Part shown: one piece after another, positions 32,782 to 41,589 of the stretch
How positions within the stretch are numbered: position 1 is the first letter of the stretch
Layout of the letters: the number at the start of each line of letters is the position of its first letter
Assembly: GCA_035307765.1 (NCBI GenBank)
Contig: DATGHU010000006.1
Coordinates: forward strand, 124,001 to 188,000
From: a bacterium
GTDB taxonomy: Bacteria; Sysuimicrobiota; Sysuimicrobiia; Sysuimicrobiales; Segetimicrobiaceae
Reading direction: 5' to 3'
DNA length: 64,000 nucleotides
Notes under the pieces: generated by a model
The model's database searches: none
Told to the model about the DNA's origin: nothing
Seen by the model: only the letters and a program-made list of their open reading frames with translations
Translations under genes and position numbers: made by a program

Positions 32782-33819
32782 ATGGCGTCCGGGGTCCGCT
32801 GGGGGCTGAGCCTGCCGAATCGTGGCGTGGTGCTGGACGCCGGAAGCCCAGCCGACCTCCTGGCGATGGCGGAGATCGCCGATCGGTCCGCGGTGTTCGA
32901 CGCCGTCTTTACGGGGGACAGCCTCGTGGCGAAACCCCGGCTGGATGCGATCGTCCTCCTCGCCGCGGCCGCCGGGCGAACCCGGCGGGTGCTGCTGGGC
33001 ACGTCCTGCCTCGCCAGTTTCATCTTCCGCCACCCCATCGTCCTGGCCAACCAATGGGCGGCGCTCGATCAGATCAGCGGGGGCCGGGCCTACCTCGTCG
33101 CGTGCATGGGGGGCGGCCCCAACACCAAGTCCGGGCATCGCTCGCCGAGCGGGGCGAAGTGGGACGTGGAGTTCGCGGCGATGCAGGTGACGGTGGAGGA
33201 GCGGGCGGGGCGGCTGGTGGAGGGGATGGAGATCCTCCGGCGGCTGTGGACCGGGGAGCCGGTCACCCACGAGGGACGGCACTACCGGTTTCGCGATGTG
33301 GCCCTCAACGTGACGCCGGTCCAGCGCCCGTGTCCCATCGCCGTCGCCAGCAACCCGCAGCCGCCGTACGCCGACGAGGCGATCATCACGCGCGCGCTCA
33401 GGCGGGTGGCGCGGTGCGCGGACGGGTGGCAGGTCGAGATGAGCACCCCCGAGGAGTTCGGGGCGCGCTGGAGTCGCATCCGGGGGTACGCGCAGGACAT
33501 GGGACGATCCCCCGGTCCCACCACCTCGATGATCCACTTCTACGTCAACGTGAACCCCCGGCCGGCGGCCGCGTTCGAGGAGGCGCGCCGCTTCTACGAG
33601 CACTACCACGGCGGCCGGTTCCCCGATGAGTACCTGCATTGGCGCCTGGTCACCGGCACGGTCGATGAGGTCACCGAGCGGATCGGCCGGTTCGTCGATG
33701 CGGGGTGCACCCTGCCGATCATCCGCTTCGCCACCTACGAGCCGATGCGCCAGCTCGAGGCCGCGCTCACCCGACTGATGCCCGCCCTCCGGGACCATGC
33801 CGATCACACTCGCGCTTGA
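32782..33819 (+). CDS. LLM-class (luciferase-like) flavin-dependent oxidoreductase, copy 1
   Basis: TIM-barrel F420- or FMN-dependent enzyme of 345 residues. Family patterns: WGLSLPNRGVVLDAG at the N-terminus, VLLGTSCLASFIFRHPIVLA, QWAALDQISGGRAYLVACMG and LVEGMEILRRLWTGEPVTHEG. LLM enzymes oxidise, hydroxylate or desulfonate substrates. The ATG at 32782 follows the cupin stop by one base. The C-terminus overlaps the next gene by 23 bases. The cofactor (FMN with a reductase, or F420) is not determined from sequence; no dedicated flavin reductase gene is seen beside it. Confidence 0.87.
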   Translation: MASGVRWGLSLPNRGVVLDAGSPADLLAMAEIADRSAVFDAVFTGDSLVAKPRLDAIVLLAAAAGRTRRVLLGTSCLASFIFRHPIVLANQWAALDQISGGRAYLVACMGGGPNTKSGHRSPSGAKWDVEFAAMQVTVEERAGRLVEGMEILRRLWTGEPVTHEGRHYRFRDVALNVTPVQRPCPIAVASNPQPPYADEAIITRALRRVARCADGWQVEMSTPEEFGARWSRIRGYAQDMGRSPGPTTSMIHFYVNVNPRPAAAFEEARRFYEHYHGGRFPDEYLHWRLVTGTVDEVTERIGRFVDAGCTLPIIRFATYEPMRQLEAALTRLMPALRDHADHTRA

Positions 33820-34723
33820 GGAGTACGATCGGACCCGCGGTCTGATTGACGGCCGCGTCGCGGTGCCCGATGTCCGTCCCATCGTCATCGGGTCGGGGCC
33901 CCGCCACGAGCGGATGCTGCTCGAGCGCGCCTACGACGCCGCGGAACTGTCGATGGCCTCCTACATTATGGCCCGCTCGCAGGGCGCCTCGCTCACGGCG
34001 ATCCCCGTCTTCCCGCGGCGATTGTTCAGCCCTTCCTGCGTCTACGTACGCCGGGGGATCACCGCTCCGGCGCAGCTGGTCGGGGGGCGGGTGGGAGTCT
34101 ACAGCCTCCAGTTCACGATGTCGGTGCAGGCCCGAGGGGACCTGCACCATCACTTCGGCCTGCCGATGGGCAGCGTCACCTGGGTGCGCGCCGGGCGCGA
34201 GATCATGCCGCACGGTTCGCCCCTTCGGGTGGAGGACCGGCCGGGCGCCGACTTGTGGGACTCGCTGGCCGCGGGGGGGATGGACGCGGTGATCTCGCCC
34301 GACGTCCCGCAGGCGTTCGAGGGGGGCCGCGTGGCGCGCCTCTTTCCCGCGTTCGCCCCCGTGGAGCGCGATCTGTGGGCGCGCACCGGCGTCTACCCCA
34401 TCATGCACACGGTGGCGATCCAGGCCGACGCGGTCGCGGCGCGGCCGTCGCTGCCGGAGGAGTTGTTCGAGGCGTTTGTGCGGGCGAAGGCGCTCGGCGC
34501 CCAGCACTTCCGCCAACCCCACGCGACGAGCCTGGTCTGGGGGCGCGCCGCCCTCGAAGAACAGGAGGCGCTGCTCGGCGATCCCTTCCCCTACGACCTC
34601 GACGCGGCGAACCGCCGGGCCCTCGAGCAGCTGATGCGGTATCAGGTCGAGCAGGGGTTTTTGGAGCACACGCTCGCCCTCGACGAGCTGTTCACCCCGG
34701 TTCCGGCGCGGGGGGGGTCCTGA
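33797..34723 (+). CDS. 4,5-dihydroxyphthalate decarboxylase-like (Pht5-type) protein
   Basis: A 308-residue protein with the periplasmic-binding-like fold of the dihydroxyphthalate decarboxylase/ABC-binding family. It has DAAELSMASYIMARSQ, IPVFPRRLFSPSCVYVRRG, LVGGRVGVYSLQFTMSVQ and EQGFLEHTLALDELF. No signal peptide is visible, so it should be cytoplasmic and could be an enzyme rather than a transport receptor. It overlaps the LLM gene by 23 bases. In this family the true reaction is often unknown; decarboxylation of an aromatic or heterocyclic acid is plausible. Confidence 0.72.
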   Translation: MPITLALEEYDRTRGLIDGRVAVPDVRPIVIGSGPRHERMLLERAYDAAELSMASYIMARSQGASLTAIPVFPRRLFSPSCVYVRRGITAPAQLVGGRVGVYSLQFTMSVQARGDLHHHFGLPMGSVTWVRAGREIMPHGSPLRVEDRPGADLWDSLAAGGMDAVISPDVPQAFEGGRVARLFPAFAPVERDLWARTGVYPIMHTVAIQADAVAARPSLPEELFEAFVRAKALGAQHFRQPHATSLVWGRAALEEQEALLGDPFPYDLDAANRRALEQLMRYQVEQGFLEHTLALDELFTPVPARGGS

Positions 34724-34866
34724 GCATGCGGCGGCGGGCGCTTCAGGATTTCGAGCATCACCGCAGCGCGCCGCCGATCGTCTGACGGCGGGGTTGGCCG
34801 TCGAACGGCGTGCTTCGGGGAGGGTCCGATGTCTTCGACGCACACGTCGGCAACGGAGGGATCACG

Positions 34867-36048
34867 ATGCCCCGCCTGGCGTATGATCTAGAGGCCCGGA
34901 AGCCCTACCTCGTCCCAGCGTTCAGCGATGCGGAATACGATCGCCGGGTCGCGGTGCTCTGCGCGGGGATGCAGCGCGAAGGGCTGGATGCACTCTGCGT
35001 CTACGCGAGCGCGGCCGCCCCTTCTGCGGTCACCTATCTCACGAATTACGTCCCGGCCTTCGGCAATGCGTTCGTCGTCCTACGGGCCGATGGACGGATG
35101 ACGGTGGCGACCGATTCCGTGCTCCACGGGGAGCCGATGCATTCGATGATCTGGACGTGCCGGGTCCCCGACGTCCGCGTTGCCCTGGGCCCGGTTTACG
35201 GAGGCTCGGTCGACGAGGTGGCCGCCCTCGCGGCCGACGCCGCCCGCGATGCGCGCCACGTCGGTCTGGTGGGAAGCGCCCACCTGCCGTACCCGCTATA
35301 CGCGGCGCTCGCCTCCCGGCTGCCGAGGCTGCGGCCGGCGGATCCGCTGCTGGCGTCCGTGCGCTTGGCGAAGAGCGACGAGGAGATCGCGAAAATGCGG
35401 CAGGCGGGGAGCATCGCCGATCTCGGGATGGCCGCAATCTTCGAGACGCTGCGGGCGGGGGTGGAGGAGACCGCGGTGGCGGCGGCTGGGGTCCAGCGCC
35501 TCCACGCGCAGGGCGCCCGCGAGGCGTTTGCCACGTGCGTCGTGGGCGGGGTCGCGGCGGGACTGAAGCACGGGAGGCCCCGGCGGAGGGCGCTCATCGA
35601 CGGCGAGATGGTGTTCGTCGATCTGGGGGCCGCCTGCGACGGCTACATGTCGGACACCAGCCGGTGCACGGTGGTGGGACCCGCGACCGGCACGGCGCGG
35701 GACGTCCTGCAGATCGGCCTCGAGCTCTACCACGCGGGGCTCCAGGTGATGCGGCCGGGCCGGACGATCGATGACGTCTCTCAGGCGCTGCTCAAGGTCG
35801 TTCGGGGAACGCCCTACGAACGGTACTACTGCGCGGGCGGATTCGGCCACGGCATCGGGATGTCCGTGATCGAGGTGCCCGGGCTCCTTGCCGGCAATAC
35901 CGCCGAACTTCGTCCGCGGATGACCGTGGCGTACGAACCGATGGTCGTCGTCGACGGCTTGGGCACCGCGGTGGTCGAGGATACGCTCGTGATCACCGGC
36001 ACGGGGTTCGAGCGGCTGACCAGTTCCCCGGTCCTGACCTGGTCTTAG
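34867..36048 (+). CDS. M24-family metallopeptidase (Xaa-Pro peptidase/creatinase-like), copy 2
   Basis: A 393-residue paralogue of the 25663 gene. N-terminal domain: YDRRVAVLCAGMQREGLDAL. Catalytic domain: Asp in VFVDLGAACDGYMSDTSRC, His in FGHGIGMSVIE, Glu in VAYEPMVVV and Glu in AVVEDTLVITG, so all five metal ligands are retained. ATG at 34867 has GGAGGG 6 bases upstream. It ends the 24.5-36 kb operon. The region downstream holds a fragment of another M24 gene, suggesting past tandem duplication. Confidence 0.9.
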   Translation: MPRLAYDLEARKPYLVPAFSDAEYDRRVAVLCAGMQREGLDALCVYASAAAPSAVTYLTNYVPAFGNAFVVLRADGRMTVATDSVLHGEPMHSMIWTCRVPDVRVALGPVYGGSVDEVAALAADAARDARHVGLVGSAHLPYPLYAALASRLPRLRPADPLLASVRLAKSDEEIAKMRQAGSIADLGMAAIFETLRAGVEETAVAAAGVQRLHAQGAREAFATCVVGGVAAGLKHGRPRRRALIDGEMVFVDLGAACDGYMSDTSRCTVVGPATGTARDVLQIGLELYHAGLQVMRPGRTIDDVSQALLKVVRGTPYERYYCAGGFGHGIGMSVIEVPGLLAGNTAELRPRMTVAYEPMVVVDGLGTAVVEDTLVITGTGFERLTSSPVLTWS

Positions 36049-36450
36049 GCGCGGCGGCAGATGAAGATGGCGTTGGTCGAGTGAGTGCATCTCGGGTGAG
36101 GCCCCGGCGGAGCCCGTGGAGGTGGCGGGGCGGGTGTGATGGCGACGCATCGAACCCGGAAGGAGCCGAACGGGTGGGAGGGGGGCCGTCGAGACCACCA
36201 CCGCGGTCGAGGGGTTTCGCGCATCGAACCAGCGATCGCGATGCGGCCGACAGCCGGCGATGCAGCAGGAGGGGAGGCTCTTCGGATTTTCCCCGCCGAT
36301 CGATGTGGAGGAAGGGATGGTCGTCGACGTTGAGGTACCCTACTAGGCGATTGGATTCGGAGGCATGCCGCTCGAGGACGGTGTGGCACGATGCCAGCGT
36401 GGACCGGGTGTGTTCAGGCAGATCAAGCGCTTGAGGAGAGGAGGCAACCG
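36049..36450 (+). other. Intergenic region with a gene remnant, ahead of the Pot-type importer
   Basis: About 400 bases. The first 200 show no gene. From about 36269 a frame of M24-like residues is visible (see the pseudogene entry). A GAGAGGAGG ribosome site for the next gene occurs around 36436-36444. The promoter of the importer must lie here; I could not place it. Confidence 0.4.
36269..36397 (+). pseudogene. Decayed M24-peptidase C-terminal fragment interrupted by TAG
   Basis: In one plus-strand frame the text reads QEGRLFGFSPPIDVEEGMVV, then DVEVPY, a TAG at 36344-36346, then AIGFGGMPLEDGVA. This matches the C-terminal pattern of M24 peptidases (acidic pair, GMV, VEVPYY, IGFGG, LED). 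Both the GMVVxVE and LED metal-ligand elements are recognisable. Upstream catalytic sequence is missing, so it is a remnant, probably of a former fourth M24 gene next to the intact copy ending at 36048. Confidence 0.5.
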
Positions 36451-37602
36451 ATGCGCGACTCAGTGGGCGAGAAACTGTCACGGCGGGAGTTGTTGCGGAA
36501 GACCGCGAGGACGGGGACGGCACTCGGCCTGGCGTCGTTGGGAGGGGGTATCCTGTCCGCGGCGTCCCCGGCCGTCGCACAGACACCGGTGGCAGGCGGG
36601 CGAAAGGTTCAATTGACTGAGTTCATCTGGATCGGCGGCGGACAGGGGGTCGTTCCGCGAGAGGTCAAGACCTCCTACGAAAAAGCCCATGCGAATGTGA
36701 GCATCGAACTGTACGAGGGCACCAATGCCATTACCTACCCGAAAATCATCGCCCAGCGGCAGGTCGATCCGAACAAGCCCCTGATCAACTTTGGGTTTTT
36801 CAACGTGGATGCGCAGACCAAAGGGGAACGAGATGGTGTGTGGCTCGGCCTCGATCCCAAGAAGATCCCCAACATCGCGGGCGTCTACCCCAACTATCGC
36901 CGGAAGGCGGACACGGGGGTTGGGTGGGGCCTCAGCGGGGTCGGGATTCTCTACAACAAGACGCTGGTCAAAGAACCACCCACGAGCTGGAATGACATCT
37001 TTGCTCCTCGATTCAAGGGGAAGGTCATGCTCTTCGACTACGCCTGGGGCTTCAACGGGCTGCTCGGTGTGGCGCATGCGAACGGCGGCGACGCCAAGCG
37101 CATCGACGACACATTCGAAAAATTCAGCAAAGCGGCCCGAGATGGCCAGTTCCTGGCCATGTTTACGACCAACGAACAGGTCAAGGATGCGTTGGCGCGT
37201 GGGGAAGCCCTGATCGCCCCGTACTTCACGAGTTTCGCCATCACCTGGAACGAAGAAGCCCCGGGCGGCAACGGGCCGTTCGCCTATACCGTTCCGAAAG
37301 AGGGGATGATCGCGTTCACCTATTACTTCAACATCATCAAAGGGTCCACTCCGGATCAAGTGGACGCGGCTTCTGAAGTGATCAACACGTACCTGTCCAA
37401 ACCGGTCATCGGGCGCTACTGCAACCTCACCGCCACGGTGCCGGCGGTCACCGGTGTTACCCTCGAGTCGAAACTTCAGCACGAAGCCGTGTTCCAGCCG
37501 AGCGCGATCGAGCACGCGATCCAGCCGGATTGGGCCACGGTGAATGAACAAAACAACGCGTGGAAGCAGCGTTGGGACCGCGAGGTCAAGGCCAAGATGT
37601 GA
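36451..37602 (+). CDS. ABC transporter solute-binding protein, PotD/polyamine type, Tat-exported
   Basis: Binding protein of 383 residues. It starts with a twin-arginine signal (KLSRRELLRKTARTGTALGL, Arg11-Arg12) ending near AVAQ. The mature part has TEFIWIGGGQGVVPREV, PKIIAQRQVDPNKPLINFGF, SGVGILYNKTLVKEPPTSWN and the hinge FKGKVMLFDYAWGF, typical of spermidine/putrescine or iron-type SBP_bac_6/8 proteins. GAGAGGAGG lies 6 bases before the ATG at 36451. The ligand is not necessarily a polyamine. It heads a four-gene importer operon. Confidence 0.86.
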   Translation: MRDSVGEKLSRRELLRKTARTGTALGLASLGGGILSAASPAVAQTPVAGGRKVQLTEFIWIGGGQGVVPREVKTSYEKAHANVSIELYEGTNAITYPKIIAQRQVDPNKPLINFGFFNVDAQTKGERDGVWLGLDPKKIPNIAGVYPNYRRKADTGVGWGLSGVGILYNKTLVKEPPTSWNDIFAPRFKGKVMLFDYAWGFNGLLGVAHANGGDAKRIDDTFEKFSKAARDGQFLAMFTTNEQVKDALARGEALIAPYFTSFAITWNEEAPGGNGPFAYTVPKEGMIAFTYYFNIIKGSTPDQVDAASEVINTYLSKPVIGRYCNLTATVPAVTGVTLESKLQHEAVFQPSAIEHAIQPDWATVNEQNNAWKQRWDREVKAKM

Positions 37603-37606
37603 GACG

Positions 37607-38752
37607 ATGCCCGACGGGATAGTCGGGGCCGCCATGGGGGCACGGGAGAGCGAGGAGCCGTCGCTCGGTCACGCCGTTGAGCTGCGGCACATCAGCAAGC
37701 GCTACGGCAGAGTCGAGGCGGTCCGAGATGTTTCTCTCGACATCCGGGAGAACGAGTTCTTCTCGCTCCTCGGCCCCAGCGGGTGCGGCAAAACCACAAT
37801 CCTGCGGATGATCAGTGGGTTCGAGAGACCCACCGCGGGGGAGATCTTTTTAAAGCAGCGCCGGGCGAACGATATTCCCCCCTATCGCCGGGACACGAAC
37901 CTCATTTTTCAACACTTGGCGTTGTTTCCTCACCTGGACGTCTACGACAACATCGCGTTCGGCCTGCGGCTGAAAAGGCTTGACCGAGGACCGATCCGGC
38001 AGAAAGTGCACCGGATCCTCGACCTCGTCGACCTGGGAGGCTTCGGGACACGCCGGGTCCACCAGCTCAGCGGCGGCCAGAAGCAGCGCGTGGCGATTGC
38101 CCGCGCCCTCGTCAACGAACCTGCGGTGCTCCTGCTTGACGAACCGCTTGGCGCGCTGGACCTCCGCCTTCGAGTGCAGATGCAGGTCGAGCTCAAGGAG
38201 ATCCAGCACCGCGTGGGCACGACCTTCATTTATGTGACCCACGATCAGACCGAGGCCCTGACCATGTCCGATCGGATCGCCGTGATGCATGACGGAACCG
38301 TCGAGCAGGTCGGGACGGGCCGGGAGGTCTACGAACTGCCCCGGACGCGGTTCGTCGCCACGTTCCTCGGCGAGAGCAACCTCTTTGAGGGACAGGTGGA
38401 GGAGCGGGCTCAGGATCACACCACGGTCTCCGCGTCCGGGCAAGCCTTCGTGGCTCCCCCGAACACCGCCGCCGCGCCTGGAACAACCGTATATGTTTGT
38501 GTTCGTCCGGAGCGGGTGCGCGTCGTCGCCGCCGCCGAGTCCCAGTCTGACCTCGACGCGTGCGAGAACAGGTATCCGGCAAGGGTGCGAGATATCACCT
38601 TCAAAGGCGCGTTCATCGAATATCGGCTGCTGACCCCCTTCGACCAACCCATGATGGTCCAGGTGCACTCCGACGGGCGCCGGCTCATGGAACGGGGCGA
38701 ATCGATCATCGTCGCCTGGCGCCGGCATGATTGTGTGGTGCTGACGGCGTGA
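37607..38752 (+). CDS. ABC transporter ATP-binding protein, PotA type
   Basis: ATPase of 381 residues. Walker A GPSGCGKTT, Q-loop LIFQHLALFPHLDVYDNIAF, signature QLSGGQKQRVAIARAL, Walker B VLLLDEPLGALD and H-loop YVTHDQTEAL are all present. The C-terminal TOBE-like domain (FEGQVEE through VRPERVRVVA) is the PotA/MalK regulatory extension. ATG at 37607 is weakly supported; an ATG at 37634 with a G-run upstream is the alternative. The stop overlaps the next permease start (GTGA). Confidence 0.92.
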   Translation: MPDGIVGAAMGARESEEPSLGHAVELRHISKRYGRVEAVRDVSLDIRENEFFSLLGPSGCGKTTILRMISGFERPTAGEIFLKQRRANDIPPYRRDTNLIFQHLALFPHLDVYDNIAFGLRLKRLDRGPIRQKVHRILDLVDLGGFGTRRVHQLSGGQKQRVAIARALVNEPAVLLLDEPLGALDLRLRVQMQVELKEIQHRVGTTFIYVTHDQTEALTMSDRIAVMHDGTVEQVGTGREVYELPRTRFVATFLGESNLFEGQVEERAQDHTTVSASGQAFVAPPNTAAAPGTTVYVCVRPERVRVVAAAESQSDLDACENRYPARVRDITFKGAFIEYRLLTPFDQPMMVQVHSDGRRLMERGESIIVAWRRHDCVVLTA

Positions 38753-39657
38753 ACCTCCGGGCCGTTTCAGAGCGGCCGGGAGAGCGTCCCCGGCGGCGCT
38801 GGGGGGAGGCGCTTGTGGTGCCCGGGCTGATCGGCCCGGCGGTCGTCTTTATTCTGGCGCTCCTGGTTACCGCCCTGCTGATCCTCCTGGTCAACAGCGC
38901 GTTTCACTTTACGGGGACCCAGGTTCAACCCATTCTCACCTTTGAGGCCTATCGCCGGTTCTTCGGGGATCCGTTCTACGCGAATGTCGTCTGGCAGGAG
39001 ATTCGGCTTGCGGTCATCACCACGGCCATCTGCCTGGTGATCGGGTATCCGACGGCATACGCCATCACCAAGATCCGCAACCCGGGGTGGGTCATCGTCG
39101 CCTACATCCTCATCTTCTCGCCGCTCTTGACCAGCGGCATCGTCCGCGCGTATGGCTGGCTGATTATTCTCTCCCGTGGTGGCCTCGTGAACTGGGCGCT
39201 CCAGAGCCTGCATCTCGCGACAGCCCCGGTTCGGTTGATTTTCAACGTTACCGGGGTGACCATCGCGCTCGTGCACGTTCTCCTGCCGTTCACCGTGTTC
39301 CCGATCCTCAGCGTCTTGCTGCGGATGGATCCGGCCCTGCGGGAGGCAGCGGCGGACCTGGGCGCCAACCGTGTCCGGACCTTTCTCCGAATCACGTGGC
39401 CGCTCTCGTTTCCTGGGCTGTACGCGGGGGCCCAGTTGACGTTTGTCCTGGCGATGAATGCGTATGTCACCCCCCAGCTCTTGGGCGGGGGCCGTGTCCA
39501 GGTGCTTCCTCTCCTTATTTATGAGAACATCTCGGATCTGAACTGGCCGCTGGCCGCGGTGGAGGCGATTGCCCTCATCGGGCTCGTCTGGATGATTATC
39601 CTGGCCTCAAACCTCCTCTTTCGACAATCTGTCGCGATCGCCGAAGGACGGAGCTGA
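38749..39657 (+). CDS. ABC transporter permease, PotB type
   Basis: Permease of 302 residues with six predicted spans, starting LVVPGLIGPAVVFILALLVT. Typical landmarks are IGYPTAYAITKIRN, ILIFSPLLTSGIVRAYGWLI and the EAA loop REAAADLGANRVRTFLRI. It overlaps both neighbours by a few bases (GTGA at the 5' end, TGATG at the 3' end). Confidence 0.92.
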   Translation: MNLRAVSERPGERPRRRWGEALVVPGLIGPAVVFILALLVTALLILLVNSAFHFTGTQVQPILTFEAYRRFFGDPFYANVVWQEIRLAVITTAICLVIGYPTAYAITKIRNPGWVIVAYILIFSPLLTSGIVRAYGWLIILSRGGLVNWALQSLHLATAPVRLIFNVTGVTIALVHVLLPFTVFPILSVLLRMDPALREAAADLGANRVRTFLRITWPLSFPGLYAGAQLTFVLAMNAYVTPQLLGGGRVQVLPLLIYENISDLNWPLAAVEAIALIGLVWMIILASNLLFRQSVAIAEGRS

Positions 39658-40472
39658 TGTCCGACCGCCGCGACGCCCTAACGGTGGGGCTCTGGTGCTT
39701 CCTGGGCATGGTGGGCGTGTACATGCTCGCTCCACTCGCCCTGGTGATCATCGACTCCGTCAACCCCTCGACGTATGGGATGTTCCCCTTTACGGGGGTC
39801 ACCCTGCATTGGTACGTGAATGCGCTGTTCCAGGTACCCGAGTTCAGGAGCGGGCTCAGCAATTCGCTGGTGGTGGCGTTCGGCGCCGTCGTCTTATCCG
39901 TGATCCTGGGGACGTTGGCCGCGTACGGGCTCGTGCGGTACCGATTCACTACCCGGGAGCTCACCCAGTCCTTCCTGCTGCTCCCGCTGATCGTGCCGGC
40001 GATCGTGTTCGGGGCGGCGTTGTTCCTCTTGTACATTCGGATCGGGCTCTACGGGACGCTCTCCGGCTTGATCCTGGGGCACGCGCTTTTGGGACTGCCG
40101 TTTGTCGTCTCGATCGTCGCCGCCAGCCTTCAGACGTCGGGGCGGGACTACGAAGAAGCCGCGATGGATCTCGGCGCCAACCCAGTGCTCACCTTCTTCA
40201 AGGTGACGATTCCATCCATCCGCCCGGGCCTCATCGTCAGCGCGTTATTCGCCTTTGTGACGTCCTTTGATCAGGTCGAGGTCTCCCTGTTTCTCACCCG
40301 CCCGCGGAATAACACCCTGCCGATCGCCATGTTCAACTACGAGCAAAACTACCAGGACCCAACATTGGCGGCGATCTCTGCCGTGCTGATTGGGTTCACG
40401 GTGGTGCTCGTGCTCATCGCGGTCTCACTCCTCAAGACCCAAGATTATCGGAAGCTGATTCAGAGACGGTAA
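39657..40472 (+). CDS. ABC transporter permease, PotC type
   Basis: Permease of 271 residues. It has a first span LGMVGVYMLAPLALVIIDSV, VLSVILGTLAAYGLVRYRF, LLLPLIVPAIVFGAALFLLY and the EAA loop YEEAAMDLGANPVLTFFKV. It completes the Pot-type importer (SBP, ATPase, two permeases). The next gene, 37 bases later, is an AstE-like deacylase that may process the imported compound. Confidence 0.92.
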   Translation: MSDRRDALTVGLWCFLGMVGVYMLAPLALVIIDSVNPSTYGMFPFTGVTLHWYVNALFQVPEFRSGLSNSLVVAFGAVVLSVILGTLAAYGLVRYRFTTRELTQSFLLLPLIVPAIVFGAALFLLYIRIGLYGTLSGLILGHALLGLPFVVSIVAASLQTSGRDYEEAAMDLGANPVLTFFKVTIPSIRPGLIVSALFAFVTSFDQVEVSLFLTRPRNNTLPIAMFNYEQNYQDPTLAAISAVLIGFTVVLVLIAVSLLKTQDYRKLIQRR

Positions 40473-40509
40473 CGGCAAGGAGACATCGCTCCATCGGGAG
40501 GCGCAGATC

Positions 40510-41496
40510 ATGGCCGAGTCTTTCGAGATCGGGACCGCCAACGTGCCGCGGGGGACAATGGGAAGGGGGTACATCGAGAGTGCCTACCTGCGCGATGGTT
40601 CGCGGGTTCGCATTCCCTTGATGGTCGTCCACGGCGCCGAGCCGGGGCCGGTCCTTTGGGTGGGCTCGACGGTGCACGGCGATGAGATTCCAGGGTGTGA
40701 GGTCATCCGGCGCCTCGTCCGGGAGCGATTGGATCCCAAAAAACTGCGGGGGACGGTCGTGGCGGCACCGGTGCAGCATCCCGTCGCCTACATGACCTCG
40801 TCTCGGTTCACCTTCCACGACGGCGTCAACATCAACCGGGTGTTCCCCGGCAATCCCAGCGGGACGCTGACGGAACGAATTGCCCACGATCTCTTCGCCA
40901 ACGGGGTGGCCGCTGCGGATGTGGTGCTGGACATCCACTCCAACGCGATCGGCGCGGTGAGTTTCAATATTGTCCGCACCGGTGGCTCGGGAGCGGCCTG
41001 GGACGCGCAATGGGACCTCGCCGAGGCATTTGGCATCACCATCGCCGTTGGGCAGATCGGCCAGACCGGTCTCAGCGGGATGTTGCAGGATGCCGCGCTG
41101 GCCGCCGGGAAGCCCGCGCTGACGATCGAACTGTCCGGCGGCTACGTGTGGGAGGAGCCTTCGGTTCGCGCCGGGGTGACCGGGGTCTTGAATGTCATGA
41201 GGTTCGTCAAGATGATCGACGGCCCGAGAGAGCCTCAGACCGAGGTGCAGGTGATTCCCGGGCGGCTGACCAATCGCCACTACCTCACCTGCCAGCGGGG
41301 AGGCCTCGTCCGCCCGCTCAAGCCGCTGGGCGCCGCGGTCAAGCGCCACGACTCGGTGGCCGTGCTGTACGACGTTTTTGGTGATGAGGTGGAAGCGATC
41401 CTGAGTCCGATTGATGGATGGGTGGTGACCTATCCGGTCACAGGGAACCGCACGGCGGTGAGCGGCGACAGCATCGCGTTTGTCTTCGGGACCTGA
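40510..41496 (+). CDS. Succinylglutamate desuccinylase/aspartoacylase-family zinc hydrolase
   Basis: Zn-dependent carboxypeptidase-like hydrolase of 328 residues. The metal ligands are His56 and Glu59 in GSTVHGDEIPG and His143 in DIHSNAIG. NINRVFPGNPSGTLTERIAH gives the substrate-binding arginine region; family members remove acyl groups from N-acyl amino acids. GGAGG lies ahead of the ATG at 40510. It follows the Pot-type importer and may deacylate an imported N-acyl amino acid. It ends convergently with the third M24 gene. Confidence 0.88.
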   Translation: MAESFEIGTANVPRGTMGRGYIESAYLRDGSRVRIPLMVVHGAEPGPVLWVGSTVHGDEIPGCEVIRRLVRERLDPKKLRGTVVAAPVQHPVAYMTSSRFTFHDGVNINRVFPGNPSGTLTERIAHDLFANGVAAADVVLDIHSNAIGAVSFNIVRTGGSGAAWDAQWDLAEAFGITIAVGQIGQTGLSGMLQDAALAAGKPALTIELSGGYVWEEPSVRAGVTGVLNVMRFVKMIDGPREPQTEVQVIPGRLTNRHYLTCQRGGLVRPLKPLGAAVKRHDSVAVLYDVFGDEVEAILSPIDGWVVTYPVTGNRTAVSGDSIAFVFGT

Positions 41497-41540
41497 GCTC
41501 CTGCGCCGGGTCCCACCGGACCGGACTCCTCTCGTTTTCT

Positions 41541-41568
41541 CCGGGCGCCGATGGACCAAGGCGCCCGG
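41541..41568. terminator. 9-bp hairpin between convergent genes
   Basis: CCGGGCGCC (41541-41549) pairs with GGCGCCCGG (41560-41568) around a 10-base loop, between the AstE-like stop and the M24 stop. There is no T-tract on either side; a T-rich run lies before it instead. A bidirectional stop signal is inferred from position. Confidence 0.5.
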
Positions 41569-41589
41569 CACGCGCTCGGCCGGCGCGGG

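Noticed and set aside
31314-33050. Long minus-strand frame across the permease, cupin and LLM genes
   Set aside because: Antisense to three genes with clear family motifs; composition is that of a shadow frame.
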